64,000 nt of DNA. It comes from Geoglobus ahangari. GTDB lineage: Archaea; Halobacteriota; Archaeoglobi; Archaeoglobales; Archaeoglobaceae. Position 1 is the stretch's first letter. Each line of letters starts with the position of its first letter. Both the position numbers and the translations under genes were made by a program. The stretch covers positions 1,116,001 to 1,180,000 of the forward strand of contig NZ_CP011267.1 in assembly GCF_001006045.1 (NCBI RefSeq), in the 5' to 3' direction. Shown here one piece after another: positions 33,598 through 43,955 of the stretch. The notes beneath the pieces are model-generated. The model saw only the letters and a list, made by a program, of their open reading frames with translations. It made no database searches and was not told the origin of the DNA.

Positions 33598-34565
33598 TAG
33601 GGCAATATACGAGCTCCATTAATGAAATAGAGTTGAATAATGCCTCCAATAGGCATATAGAGGTGGCAAATGGTGGCAAATTGCACCAAAGATATAACAG
33701 CTACAATGAAGGAATAAAGTTTGAGGATATTGATTACGAGGATTTTGAGCTTTTCTGGACGGCAGAGAGGAAAATGAAAACCAAAAAGGAGAGAGTTAAG
33801 AGATTATACAATGTTCTCAAGAAGGTTCTGGCTGGAAAGGTGATCAATGAGGAATCGCTGAGGGAGGGATTCCACAAAACAACAAACAAAAAGGATTACG
33901 TGAATGCTGTAAGGGTTCTGCTGGAGTATCTGAAGGTGAGGAAGCTAATGCCAAGGGAGATGGTTCAGGAGATCCTTGAACAACCATTCTTAACACCAAT
34001 AAGATCAAAGAGGAGAGGGATTTACCTGAAGGATGAGGAGATCAGGCAGGCTTATGAGTGGTTAAAGGAGAAGTGGAAGGATAAAGATACGGAACTATTG
34101 TTCAAACTGCTTGTATTCTCAGGGATAAGGCTTGATCATGCTCTAGATCTGCTGTATAACTTTGATCCAAGGAAGCTTGAGTTTAAGGGGAGAGTTGCAA
34201 GGTATCCATTAACCGATATTAGCAATGAGATCAAATCTGGAGAGTATGCATTCATGCCGGCAGAGTTTGCAAGGAAGCTGAGGAAGATCAAAAAGAAGCT
34301 CGATTACCAAACATGGGAGAACAGGATCAACGTTAAGAGATGGAGAGGAGATGAGAAATACAAAAAGAGCAGGGTTGATGCGAATGCCATCAGGAAATGG
34401 TTTGGGAACTTTTGCTTAGGCCATGATGTTTCTGAATCTGCAACGGAATACTTCATGGGGCATGCGATAAAGGGAATGGGAGGAAAGGCTTACTTTGATC
34501 TCAGGGATAAGCTGAGCTGGAGGGAATATGAGAAGATTGTTGATAAATTCCCAATTCCTTTCTAA
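33598..34565 (+). pseudogene. integrase, C-terminal catalytic part (intC)
   Basis: Tyrosine recombinase fragment of about 322 codons that begins inside the left att core; the open frame extends upstream into chromosomal flank but those residues are not native. Catalytic residues are recognisable: Arg in FSGIRLDHALDLL, Lys/Arg-containing 'VDANAIRKWFGNF', His in MGHAIKGMGG, and the nucleophile Tyr in KAYFDL. Joined to intN (48593-48866) across the repeat it gives 1242 nt, in frame, 413 residues. In the integrated state the gene is inactive; after excision it is restored. Good evidence for an SSV-type integrase. Confidence 0.88.
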
Positions 34566-34591
34566 TTTTTTGAGAAAAACCCTCAAAAAGT

Positions 34592-35636
34592 TCATTTATT
34601 TCTTCCTAATAACTTCTCATACAGTCTCATTATCGGCTGGCGCATCATTATTGCCAATAATGACATTAGCACACCAAACGAAAACCCAATAAAAACATAG
34701 CAATCATTACTCAATCTTTTTCCCTCTATCTTTAGTTTGACAATTTTCCTTTCAATTTCATCAATTGAATAAACTCTCCTCCCAAATTTTTCAACGCCAT
34801 ACCATGTTGGTTCTATTAACTCAAATTTGTAGATTCTCTTTCCAAGTGATAAACTAATGTTATCTGAGCCATTAACCGTAGAATAGAAAACGATCCGTTC
34901 TTGGCTTCCTTTCCATGTGGTTACTTTTAAAACTCCATTTTGAACTTCTGGATCTATTGATATCGTTACGTTGTATGTTTTGGTGTAATTGGCCGTTAGA
35001 TCCAGAATGGTACCGTTTTGTGATCGAGTTACAACTCTTGAAAAATGCCATCGCTCATACCAAGACTTGTTGTTAAACCACCGTTTATCCCAGTCTGAAT
35101 GGTTCTTTGGATCATTCACATACCACCAGTAAATTGTTGGATCTGCCACCATCCAACTATCGTTTATCCTCACTTCAACCCATGCGTGATCTATCCCATT
35201 ATCTTCGACAACTCTGACTTCAAAGCCTGCACGCTTTGCAACTTCATAGAAAAACGAAGCTAACTCTCCACAACCTCCTACTTTGTAGTAGGCAATCCAC
35301 TTTGGATCATTGTTATATGGAGGCTCTGTAGGCCTAAATTTTGTACTTCCCATTAATTGAGTAAAACGCATAACCGTCGAGTGAAAAATCCGGATCTATC
35401 CCATAAACGTAATCAATATTTTCTCCTTCCCATCTTGCGATTTTCTCAAGTTTTTGAATAACATCTTTCGTGGCGTTAACTTCATTTACAAGCATTTCTA
35501 TTTCAGATTCGCCTTCAGGAGCAATATGGAAGTGATACCAGAGAGAAACAAAATTGAGTAAGATTACAAAGCAAACTAAGAAAGCGAGTATAAGCGCAAG
35601 TGCAAAGGATGGAGTAAATCCCTTATTTGACGTCAT
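34592..35636 (-). pseudogene. membrane transglutaminase-like protein, frameshifted
   Basis: Two reading frames give one protein. The upstream part (35636 to about 35340) has an N-terminal membrane helix ('ALALILAFLVCFVILLNFVSL') and ends 'DYVYGIDPDFSLDGYAFYSI'. The downstream part (35371-34592) continues with 'GGCGELASFFYEVAKRAGFEVRVVEDNGIDHAW' region and 'WMVADPT', the Cys-His-Asp triad of the transglutaminase-like fold. It ends with a second membrane helix and a basic tail. The frames differ by one base and overlap in 35334-35371. I read this as a broken gene of about 347 residues, though two coupled genes cannot be excluded. Confidence 0.62.
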
Positions 35637-36072
35637 TTCCTCCTACAATTACCTCGTAATCCTCCTCAGGAATCTCCCTCATCGCCTTGCCCATCAGATG
35701 CCCGCTCCACTTCTTCTTGTTGGTGATGAACCTCAGCTTGGGGATGAGAGGTTTGAACTCAACGGGCTTTTCGAAGATTTTAACGGGTTTGAGCTTGATT
35801 CTCAGCGGGAATGTTTCGTTTCCCATACCTTTTGGAGACTTGAAAATCTTGCTTGAATCTCTGAAAACCTCAGAAGCTGCCTCATAAACCGCAACAATTC
35901 TCGGCTCTTTAACCACATCTTTATCCCTTTCCTGTTTGAGATAGATGAGCAGCTTATCTCCCGGTTTCACTCTGGCAATTGTGTTCCTGTGCCTTTCAGG
36001 AACTCCCCAGATGTTTCTTTGCTTTATAACCTTCCAATTCTCTTCATTGGTTATGCAGAGCCAGTAGGCCAT
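35623..36072 (-). CDS. EVE-domain protein
   Basis: 149 residues. '[43 protein letters not shown]' is the EVE (PUA-like) fold, whose aromatic pocket reads modified bases in DNA or RNA. EVE domains are often associated with restriction and other defence loci, which fits the type I system on the same element. It overlaps the downstream transglutaminase-like gene by 14 bases. Intact. Confidence 0.85.
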   Translation of the reverse strand: MAYWLCITNEENWKVIKQRNIWGVPERHRNTIARVKPGDKLLIYLKQERDKDVVKEPRIVAVYEAASEVFRDSSKIFKSPKGMGNETFPLRIKLKPVKIFEKPVEFKPLIPKLRFITNKKKWSGHLMGKAMREIPEEDYEVIVGGNDVK

Positions 36073-36342
36073 AAAATCACCTGAATACTTGTTATAAAAA
36101 TCCCAGATATAACTGTTGCTGAAACATGGCCTGAATGCTTCATTCTTGCTACAATATGCTACAATAATGTATCAAATTGTTGCTTTTTGCATCATTTGGC
36201 GTCATATTGCTTACATAGGAATCAAATAGTATCATATTGATGCAATAAGTTATAGAATTGCTACCAATTTCAACTTTTTGTAACAAAGCTCTGACGATTT
36301 TGTTCCGAACAATTTATATATCACTTTGTATTATAACGTAAC
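36073..36342. promoter_or_regulatory. AT-rich divergent intergenic region with short iterated motifs
   Basis: About 270 bases between the EVE gene (minus) and the next genes (plus). TGCTACAA occurs twice (36150-36175) and variants of GnATCAnATnG recur (GTATCAAATTG, GAATCAAATAG, GTATCATATTG, GCATCATTTG). A TATA box TTTATATAT at about 36312-36320 serves the plus-strand genes. It could be an operator cluster or part of a plasmid origin; no gene is seen in it. Confidence 0.35.
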
Positions 36343-36432
36343 ATGCTCAGGTGGGTTAGGAGGTTAGTGAGGGCCTTGCTTGGGTTGAAAATCAGAGGAG
36401 GTGGTGGAGCTGGCACACCACTACTCGTTTAG
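36343..36432 (+). CDS. possible 29-residue leaderless basic peptide
   Basis: ATG 36343 lies about 25 bases after the TATA box, so the transcript would start at the codon. The product (MLRWVRRLVRALLGLKIRGG...) is basic and amphipathic, and the frame overlaps the beginning of the following gene. AGGAGG inside it can serve as ribosome-binding site for that gene. It may be a leader or coupling peptide. Weak evidence, based on position only. Confidence 0.3.
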   Translation: MLRWVRRLVRALLGLKIRGGGGAGTPLLV

Positions 36433-36913
36433 AGTTGGCAACATGAAGCTGATCTATGCGATTGAGGATTTCAAGAGCAAGGGTGGAAATCTCTCAAAGC
36501 TTGTTGTAACTCTGCTTGAGCAGTACTTCTTCGGAGATCTTGATATCAAAACAGCATCCAAGGATCTTGTTGAGTTGAGAAAGATCAAGAATGGATTGGA
36601 GGAGTGGATCAGAAAGGGCAAGGAGTATTTCTCAAAAGTTATTGAGCTTGAAGATCGCATGCTCAAAAAGGTTGAGGAAGAAGCAGCTGAACAGGAGAAG
36701 GAGCTTGTTGATGATCTGAAGAATCTGTTCAGCGAGGTAATAAACGAGGGAGTTGAATCCTTCATCAACACCGCCCAGAAAATTGGAAGAGAACCCAAGG
36801 ATCTCATCTACGTGAGGCTGAACGATTGGGCAATCAGGAACAACATCAGTATTGTTGAAGCTGAAAGATTACTCTTGAAGGCAATACCTGAATTTGAATC
36901 AATTCTCCGCTGA
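36401..36913 (+). CDS. helical protein of unknown function, element-encoded
   Basis: 170 residues (GTG 36401 or 36404, or ATG 36443 beginning MKLIYAIEDFKS). It is mainly helical with a Glu/Lys-rich coiled coil from about residue 60 to 115 ('VIELEDRMLKKVEEEAAEQEKEL'). The N-terminal part ('GGNLSKLVVTLLEQYF') could be a ribbon-helix-helix-like segment. No match I can name; a plasmid copy-control or partition protein is possible by position next to the repeat region. Confidence 0.55.
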   Translation: MVELAHHYSFRVGNMKLIYAIEDFKSKGGNLSKLVVTLLEQYFFGDLDIKTASKDLVELRKIKNGLEEWIRKGKEYFSKVIELEDRMLKKVEEEAAEQEKELVDDLKNLFSEVINEGVESFINTAQKIGREPKDLIYVRLNDWAIRNNISIVEAERLLLKAIPEFESILR

Positions 36914-36995
36914 ACTTTTTTGCACATTTCTTCCAATTTTTTGTGTGTGCTTTTCACGAAAATGTATCCTGTTCCTTGTTGTGGGATTTGGTTCT

Positions 36996-37020
36996 GCTGT
37001 GTTATTAATTATAACACAGC
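36996..37020. terminator. perfect 10-bp inverted repeat between convergent genes
   Basis: GCTGTGTTAT at 36996-37005, loop TAATT, and ATAACACAGC at 37011-37020. The right arm also belongs to the palindrome CACAGCTGTG (37015-37024). It lies between the ends of a plus-strand and a minus-strand gene, so a two-way terminator is plausible. The lack of a T-run leaves an operator as an alternative. Confidence 0.4.
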
Positions 37021-37083
37021 TGTGCCATATAATACAGGTTAGATTGGGTTACGTTCTCTCAGGGGGTGCACACAAAACATGAA

Positions 37084-37749
37084 TCACTTGATGGATCTCA
37101 ACTCCCTCCAAACATTACATCTCTCAACTAAAACCCAGTATTTCTTCAGTTCCTTTTCAGCATTCTTGTAATCTGGATAGTAAAAGCCAACAAGATCCCA
37201 GAATGCTTTGGTGTGTTTTGGTTCAATTAAATGTGCGAGTTCGTGAACAACAATATATCCCCTCAACTTCTCTGGCAGAGCAAGCATTGCAAGGTTAAAG
37301 CTGAGATTTGCCTTTGATGAACAGCTCGCCCACTTTGTTTTCTGCATTTTTATGAAGATCCTGCCATACTTTATTCCGAGAAGCCTCGAATAGAATGAAA
37401 CCGTGCTTTTCAGTTCTTCTCTGAGCATACTTACGAGTCTTCTTTTCAGACTTCTCATGCTGTAGTAATTCACAACACCCTCCTCACCGTCAAGAATCTC
37501 GAAGCTCTTATCTTTAACAAGGTGGTAGAATTTGCCGTTGAGAATTAGCAGATTCTCTTTCCCATTTATCTCATCTGCAAGCTCTTCGATTTCCTTTTTC
37601 TTTTTGTTTATCCACTCAGCATGGTAGTTAATGAAAGTATCAACATCAAAATCGGGTGGAGCTACAACTCTAACCTTTCCATTGGGCAAAACCTGAATTC
37701 TTGCATATTTCACGGGTTTTCTCTCCACTAGCACGTCCATCGCCTTCAC
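37084..37749 (-). CDS. M48-like metallopeptidase of the YgjP/DUF45 family
   Basis: 221 residues. The zinc site is HELAHLIEPKHTKAFW (HExxH plus downstream His), preceded by 'KMQKTKWASCSSKANLSFN', the WGSCSxxxxxxxN signature of YgjP-type SprT-related peptidases. These genes very often sit beside hsdR in type I loci, as here, where hsdR ends one base upstream. The role in restriction is not established. Confidence 0.85.
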   Translation of the reverse strand: MKAMDVLVERKPVKYARIQVLPNGKVRVVAPPDFDVDTFINYHAEWINKKKKEIEELADEINGKENLLILNGKFYHLVKDKSFEILDGEEGVVNYYSMRSLKRRLVSMLREELKSTVSFYSRLLGIKYGRIFIKMQKTKWASCSSKANLSFNLAMLALPEKLRGYIVVHELAHLIEPKHTKAFWDLVGFYYPDYKNAEKELKKYWVLVERCNVWRELRSIK

Positions 37750-40649
37750 CTAATTTTTCCAGTTTTTAGTTTTTGCTTCCTTTTCAGCCTGATTTACAAG
37801 AAAGCGAACGATCTCATTTTTTGTGGTTGTGATATCATCAAATTTTCCACTCATTTTTTCTATGAGGTATAGCAGAATACTCCTTTCAACCTCCTGCACA
37901 ACCTCACTTTTCTCAAACCATCTGTGGAATGTTATCGAATCAACTCTTTCCATTATTTCCTTAACAGCATTCACAAGCTCAGTATCGTCTGTTTTATCAG
38001 TTAGGTGAGATTTGAGAAGCTTGAAAACTCTGTATTCTTTCTCATTTAGCTTGAGCCTCTCCCTTTCCTTTCTTTCCTTGTTGATAACCTCAGCAATAGA
38101 TAGAAGTTCTTCGTAAAGCTCATCAATATCTCTCTTTCTTTCATTCCAGTCTCGCACGATTCTATCAACTCTCTCAACAATACTCTCATCAGAGATATCC
38201 TTGGCGTATTCTTTACTGGGAAAAGAAGATCGTAAAATTTTCTTGCACCTTTTTCTGATTTTATCCGCCTGATGAACTCATCATCTATAACAACAACCGG
38301 ATAATCTTTCTTTATCTTCTGCACATCAATGGTTTCGTGGATGAATTTTAGGGCCTCTTTGTAAAACTGATCTCTTTTCTGCTCAATTTCAGCATCAAGC
38401 TGATTCTCCCTCTGCAAGTAAACATGGTAGATCTCGCTGAGAAGATCGAATTTTTCCTTGAATTCAATTTTGTCTTCAAGTAAGAGCCTGTAGAGATTCC
38501 TGATTTCAAAGTAGAGCTTTCTGAATTCGTCAATGTTGTTTGAGATAACAAGAACCGCTCTATCTATAACATCCCTGCCATAGCTCAGCTCGAAATCGAA
38601 GAAGTTGAAAGCCTGCTCTATCTTCTTCCTCAACTCCTCCTTTATCTCTTCTATGCTGTATGCCGCTCCTCTGATATCCTCATCTTCATACATTTCAAAT
38701 GCCTTCTTCAGAAACTTGAAGATTCCAACATAATCTACAACCAGGCCTGCACCCTTCAGATTCTCTCCATTTTTGATGAACGGCCTGTTAGTTCTCGCTA
38801 TCGCCTGCAATAATCTGTGTTCTTTTAATGGCTTATCAAGGTATAATGTTTGCAGTATTGGAGCGTCAAAACCCGTAAGGAGCATGTCCGTAACGATGAG
38901 TATTTTAGGATTCTCCTTCTTCTTGAATCTTGCTATAATTTCCTCATGAATTTCCTTCAGCTCGTTCTTTCCATATTTCTCCTTGAGCTTTTCAAGATAG
39001 TTCAGCAGTTCCTTTGAATCGTTCTGCTGGAAGGTCATCACAATCTCCGTCTCATTTTCATTCAGGAACTTGTCAAGGGCTTGCTTGTAGTATAGGCATG
39101 CGTTTCTGCTCACCGCAACAACCATAGCCTTGAAAGGCCTGACGTATTTGATGTAATGGCTGGCAATATCTCTCGCTATTCTCTCAATCCTGTTTTTATC
39201 TTCAAGAATTACCTTAACCTTGTTGAGCTTCCTCTTCAAATCCTGCTCAACCTTCTCTCTATACTCTTCCGGAATCTCTTCAAGCTTGGATGAAAGGAAG
39301 ATCTCCAGATTTTCTCTATCGAGATGGACATCATCAAGCCTTGATTGATAGGCTATCTTTACTGTGAAGCCGTCATTAATCGAATCAAGTATGAAGTAGC
39401 GATCGAGGTAAGGTTCATCTGGATAGCCGAAGGCTGAATATGTATCTCTGCCCTTCTTTGCTATGGGTGTGCCTGTAAAGGCGAAAAAGCTCGCATTCTT
39501 CAGTATTCCTCTCATGCTGGCTGCAAGCTCACCATACTGAGTTCTGTGCCCCTCATCTATCAGGCAGATCACATCCTTCCTCTTCATTATGCTCCAGTGC
39601 TGTTTCTCCATCTGCTCTCTCAGCTTTGCAAGCTCTTCCTCTCTGAATTTGTGGATAAGGGTAATGAAGAAGCCACGCTTGCCGTCAGCATGGCTGAGAA
39701 CTTCTTTAAGGTGATCAATGCTCTCAATCACCTCACAGCTGATTTTCAACCCCTTCAGCTCATCCAATAACTGCTTCTGCAACTCAACCCTGTCAACTAT
39801 GAAGAAAATGCTCGGATTACCAAGCAGATCTCTGATTTTTACAGCTGAGAACGCCATTGTTAACGTTTTTCCAGTTCCCTGCCAGTGCCATATCAAGCCC
39901 TTATTCCTGTCGGTCAATCCCTTGGCATAGCTCACCGCTCTCTCAACAATGGCATTCACCGCCCTGTATTGCATGTATCTCGGCAGGACCTTGGTTATCT
40001 CTCCATCCTGCTCACGGTAGAATGTGAAGTACCTTACAACATCAAGCAGAATCTCAGGCTTCAGAATATCGAACTGCGGTTTCCACTCATAGACAGGAAC
40101 GTTTTCAGCCCACCTGACAATCGGGAAGTAAACGAGTTTGTCAGCGAAGCTCACACCAATCTGAACATACTTGAATAGCTCTGGAACTGATTGTTCATAC
40201 CTCTTTATCTGAGAGTAACCTTCCTTCCAGCTCTTCGCCATTTTCTTGCATTCAATAACTACGAGAGGAATGCCGTTAACGAACAGGGTGATATCCGGAA
40301 TTACTGCATCTCTAAAGCTCACCTGTCTTGAGAAAACGAGGCTGTTGGCTTCAAGATTCTCGTAATCTATCAGCTTGATGGTTTTCAGGTTGCCCTCGGA
40401 ATCCTTTATCGTTACTCCCTTCTTAATCGCATCGAGTATCTGCATTGAGCTCTCAACATCGAAGGAACGAGTTTCAAGGAAGTTCAGAACCTCTTTGATG
40501 TCCTCATTGCTCACATCGTTCAGCCTTTTCAATGCATCAACAAACTCATCTAATGCGAGAATATCGGGCTTCAGGTTTTTCTGTTTCCAGCCAAACGATT
40601 CGAGTATTTCCGAAAGATAATCTTCAGATTGAGATTTTTCTTTCCTCAC
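37750..40649 (-). pseudogene. hsdR: type I restriction enzyme R subunit, frameshifted
   Basis: The first 800 or so residues contain the PD...ECK nuclease (IPDITLFV...VVIECKK, residues 118-135), Walker A (WQGTGKTLTMAF), DEGHRTQYGE box, SAT-like FAFTGTP and motif VI (QAIARTNRP). After 'KFYDLLFP' the frame is lost at the TTTTCCC tract (38224-38218, minus). The other frame continues 'SKEYAKDISDESIVERVDRIVRDWNE' and runs to 37750 with the usual C-terminal helical domain. One extra base there restores a 966-residue HsdR. It is therefore broken in this sequence, or the tract is a sequencing error or phase-variable. Confidence 0.85.
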
Positions 40650-40704
40650 TGTATTTGAGTTTACAGTTCAGGCAGATAAAATAGTTTCGAATGAGCAACC
40701 ATGC

Positions 40705-41121
40705 TCAGAGAATTCTGCTGATCGCCTCTGAAATATTCCATACTTCTATCAAACCAGCCTTCCTGATTGAATCGAAGTGTTTGTCATTTGTAATAAGAAC
40801 GGCATTTGTTTTAAGGCATGTGGCAGCATAAATTGTATCAGCAACCTCATTTTCTGGAAAATACTGCCTACACACTTTGATCTCCTCATCTGAAGGATTT
40901 ACGATAATAACTCTGAGCCTCATAAACTCAAGAAAATTCTCAGCATCAAACGCCTTGGCATACCTTTCATACTCTGCAAGCAAAACGTCATTTGCCACCA
41001 GAACAAATTCCGGATTCGAGAGGAGATGCAGGACTAATTCCGTTGTTTTCGTCCAACCTTTCTTAACTGCAGCTATGAAAACGTTGGTATCAATCAGAAA
41101 TTTTGTACCTCCTTCTCGCAA
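40705..41121 (-). CDS. PIN-domain toxin (VapC-like) inside the hsd locus
   Basis: About 131-138 residues. Acidic PIN residues: FLIDTNVFIAAV, VLLAEYERY, VADTIYAATCLK, ITNDKHFD. The frame opens at a TTG (41121) inside the antitoxin gene. A strong GGAGGT at 41113-41108 suggests translation from a non-AUG codon a few residues later (around LIDTNVF). Pairs with the AbrB-type gene just upstream, overlapping it by 32 bases. Located between hsdR and hsdS, where it may stabilise the element. Confidence 0.82.
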   Translation of the reverse strand: MREGGTKFLIDTNVFIAAVKKGWTKTTELVLHLLSNPEFVLVANDVLLAEYERYAKAFDAENFLEFMRLRVIIVNPSDEEIKVCRQYFPENEVADTIYAATCLKTNAVLITNDKHFDSIRKAGLIEVWNISEAISRIL

Positions 41122-41350
41122 TTCTGTTCCCTTCCTCTTCTATTTCTCTTTCCAGCTTTTCCAGATCAATTGATTTTGCTTTTTCAATAAGGTCTTCGAG
41201 CATCTTTCTAACGTCAATCCTCTTGAGTATAACTGCATTTTCGTCTACATCTGCCACCAGAAATTCCTCTCCCGGCTTTATGTTCATCTTATCTCTTATT
41301 TCCTTAGGCAGCAGAATTCTGCCCTTCTCGTCAATTTTTGCCACTGGCAT
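41090..41350 (-). CDS. AbrB/MazE-fold antitoxin (VapB-like)
   Basis: 86 residues. N-terminal 'MPVAKIDEKGRILLPKEIRDKMNI' is the AbrB swapped hairpin; the remainder is a charged helix ('MLEDLIEKAKSIDLEKLEREIEEE') for toxin neutralisation. First gene of the pair. An AT-rich promoter (TTATAAACCACTCC region, about 41400) lies upstream. Confidence 0.85.
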   Translation of the reverse strand: MPVAKIDEKGRILLPKEIRDKMNIKPGEEFLVADVDENAVILKRIDVRKMLEDLIEKAKSIDLEKLEREIEEEGNRIARRRYKISD

Positions 41351-41599
41351 TTTCCCACATTTCCCACTTAGTTTGAGAGGTTATAAATGTTTTTATGGAG
41401 TGGTTTATAACTTCAGAGGCATCCCGTTTTCTGAGCTGAGAGCAATTTTCGGGGGTCTCTCCATAATTCCATCCATTAGCGAGAAGCTCAAGAATAAATC
41501 CAATGCCGTGTGTATCCTTTTTATTATGTGTTTCCTCCCGGAAACTTCCGAGTTATTTAAACTGGTATGTCTCTTGCTACGATAGCATATTGATTCTTT

Positions 41600-42655
41600 T
41601 CAAGATCCCCCTCCTTTATCCAGATCGTATTCTCCAGAGGCTCTACTCAGTTTATCGAAGCCATATGTTCTCAGTTTCTCTAAGATGTATTCAAACGATT
41701 CACACACAATAGTAAAAGCGTATCTCCCATCAAGTAAATCAAGATTGAATTTATGCCTTCCATGAACAGACACACTCAAAGCACTATCGTAAATTCCAGA
41801 ACGTAGTATCTTATCCAGTGTGTTATACATACTGCTCGTCAAATATCCGCTTTGTTTCAAGAGATTTATGAATGCTTTTAAGCTTCCTCTACCCTGCTGG
41901 GTGGATAAATTGATCTTGTAATTATTGGCTATTTGACTGAACAAACGCTCGATAGCATTACGAAGATCTACAAGTCCATCGTCTATTCTGCCATTTTCAA
42001 TTTTGTTGTTTGCGGATTCCAGCAAGTCGCCAACATCCCCATAACCCCATCTACGTAAGATCTCTGCTGTAGGCAACCTATCAGCAACCTTTGATTTCGG
42101 CATTGGTGGCACAATTTCTATCATGTGTAAAGCTCGGGCGATTCTCTTAATGAACAGCTCATTTTCCAGCAGAATTTCATCATATACTGATGTAGGTATT
42201 CTAAGTTTGATACCCAGTTGAGAATGCTTGAAATATAATGCGGGAAAAGAAAAAATTTCCAGTTCAATGCCGTGGCGTTTGCTTTTTGGGTAGATATTCC
42301 ACAAAATTAACACACGCCATGGGTTTGCATCACGAGTTCTAAGTAATACACGTTCGTATTTTGAAAACTCAGCTTTATCTTTGTTATATAAGGAAATTAA
42401 CCTCTCCCTAATTGTATACTCCGTCTCGTATGGTAAACCCAGCACGAATTCAAATTCTCCATATGAATACGTGAAAAGCCTGTTTATAGCCCCTAAATCT
42501 CGTATCGTGAATCCTTTCTCTTTTAAAAAGTGCATTAAGTTGCTCTTCAAATCAGATAGCTCGTTTTTTGCTTTTTTGAGATCTTCAGAAAGTGGTACAA
42601 AATATCTTCCGTACATAACAATAGAGCTGGGAACGAGTTCAAGCATTTTCATCAT
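41600..42655 (-). CDS. protein of unknown function within the hsd locus
   Basis: 351 residues, soluble. The C-terminal half is helical and contains 'GLVDLRNAIERLFSQIANNY', reminiscent of helical HEPN/AbiJ-like folds, but no R-x4-H motif is clear. It overlaps the end of hsdS by four bases and is translated in the same direction. Genes placed inside type I loci in this way are usually extra defence or regulatory cargo. I cannot name a family. Confidence 0.5.
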   Translation of the reverse strand: MMKMLELVPSSIVMYGRYFVPLSEDLKKAKNELSDLKSNLMHFLKEKGFTIRDLGAINRLFTYSYGEFEFVLGLPYETEYTIRERLISLYNKDKAEFSKYERVLLRTRDANPWRVLILWNIYPKSKRHGIELEIFSFPALYFKHSQLGIKLRIPTSVYDEILLENELFIKRIARALHMIEIVPPMPKSKVADRLPTAEILRRWGYGDVGDLLESANNKIENGRIDDGLVDLRNAIERLFSQIANNYKINLSTQQGRGSLKAFINLLKQSGYLTSSMYNTLDKILRSGIYDSALSVSVHGRHKFNLDLLDGRYAFTIVCESFEYILEKLRTYGFDKLSRASGEYDLDKGGGS

Positions 42656-43955
42656 ACTACCTTAACCCTCCTCTTCCCGGTCAGCAAATCATTCATCAAA
42701 CCCTTCTTAATCCTCTCAAGCTTTTCCCTGCGTTTCCTTTCGAGTTCGAGTTTTTTATCCACAGTTGAAAGAATTTCGGCGATTTTTTTGCTGTTCTGGG
42801 AGCGGTGGTAGAGGCAACAAAATTTGTTTGAGTATTTTGATAGACGCAAGGTTTACTTGGGTAGCACCATATGTAAATTTTCTGAGTTGCCTTTCAAGCA
42901 ATCCACTTTCGAACAAGTATTTGAAAAACAGAATGTTAATTTTATTGCCATTCAACCTTATTCTAATCAACGCCTGATTGAATATCCCCCTTTGAATTCC
43001 TTCGGGTACAATTGCTATTTTGCCTATAGTGCCTGCAGAAGTCATTAAAATGTCGCCTGGTTTTATTTCATAATTCTTTAGTTCATCGAATTTCTCGTCA
43101 TTAATATAGTAATCTCCAACAGTAAAATCATTCAGTATGACGTTCTTCTGTTCATACACCTTATATCCACTTTCTACAAAAAACTCTTTTTTAATCATGC
43201 TCCCCCAAGGCCCTCGTTTAATCCCATCTTCTGGCATAACAATATTTTCTACTTTGACAACCCCCCACTCCTTCGGAATTTTCCCAATCTCCGTATCCTT
43301 GAACTCAGTATGCCCAATCCCCTTCGTCAGAAGCTCATGCATCAACCCTTTCTTCAGCCTTTCAGTTTTCGCTATCGCCTCATCCGCCTTCTCTATGACC
43401 CTATCAACCGTGCTTAGAATTTCGGCGAGCGATTTTGCGCTGTTCTGGGAGGGGTGGGAGGGGGATTCTAATTCGCTTCAATTCCGTTTGATTTATTGAA
43501 GCCTGATTTACAGCTTTTTTCGCTATATTTTTGAATATTCCTCTTAATCGGTATATTTTAAGTAGGTAAAGCAAAAAACGAGGTTTAATCTCCTCTTTGT
43601 TTGGCCTTAAAAGCAAGAGATTCATCCCATGCAACAATATTTCTGGTACAGCTTCATAAATTGCTGTTTTTCCGATATGTTCAAGGCTATTAATGTGGCT
43701 GAACAAAATATCGCCAACAATTAGCTGATATTCTTTTAATTCTCCTTCTTTGAGGTTATTCACAAAACCAACTTTACTTGGATCAATTTTCTCATCTGAG
43801 ATCGTCTCTATTCTCGTAATGGGATACCCATTTCCTTCTTTGTTTTGCCGATAAGTTAAACCATTCCTAATTAGCGTTAAAACGTCTCCAAGCCTTACAA
43901 CCTCCCAATCCTCTGGAATTCTGCCGATTGGTGTTTCTTTGAATCCTGTTGTCAA
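42652..43955 (-). pseudogene. hsdS: type I specificity subunit with two frameshifts
   Basis: Two target-recognition domains and two conserved helical spacers are present but lie in three frames. TRD1 starts 'FKETPIGRIPEDWEVVRLGDV' and ends LPPLPEQRKIA. There the tandem TCGC-TCGC (43430s) puts the spacer ('ILSTVDRVIEKADEAIAKTERL') in another frame. TRD2 ends LPPLPEQQK, where an A7 tract (about 42786-42792) again shifts the frame to 'IAEILSTVDKKLELERKRREKL'. Removing four bases and one base respectively gives a 432-residue HsdS. Both lesions are at the same conserved point of the two half-repeats. Confidence 0.85.

Noticed and set aside
35340-35371. Programmed frameshifting in the transglutaminase-like gene
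   Set aside because: The AAAATTTAG sequence is not in the reading phase needed for a known slippery heptamer, and the shift is +1; decay or sequence error is simpler.
36894-37082. 62-codon Cys/Phe-rich ORF
   Set aside because: No ribosome-binding site, overlaps the end of the previous gene and crosses a perfect hairpin; composition is unlike a real protein.
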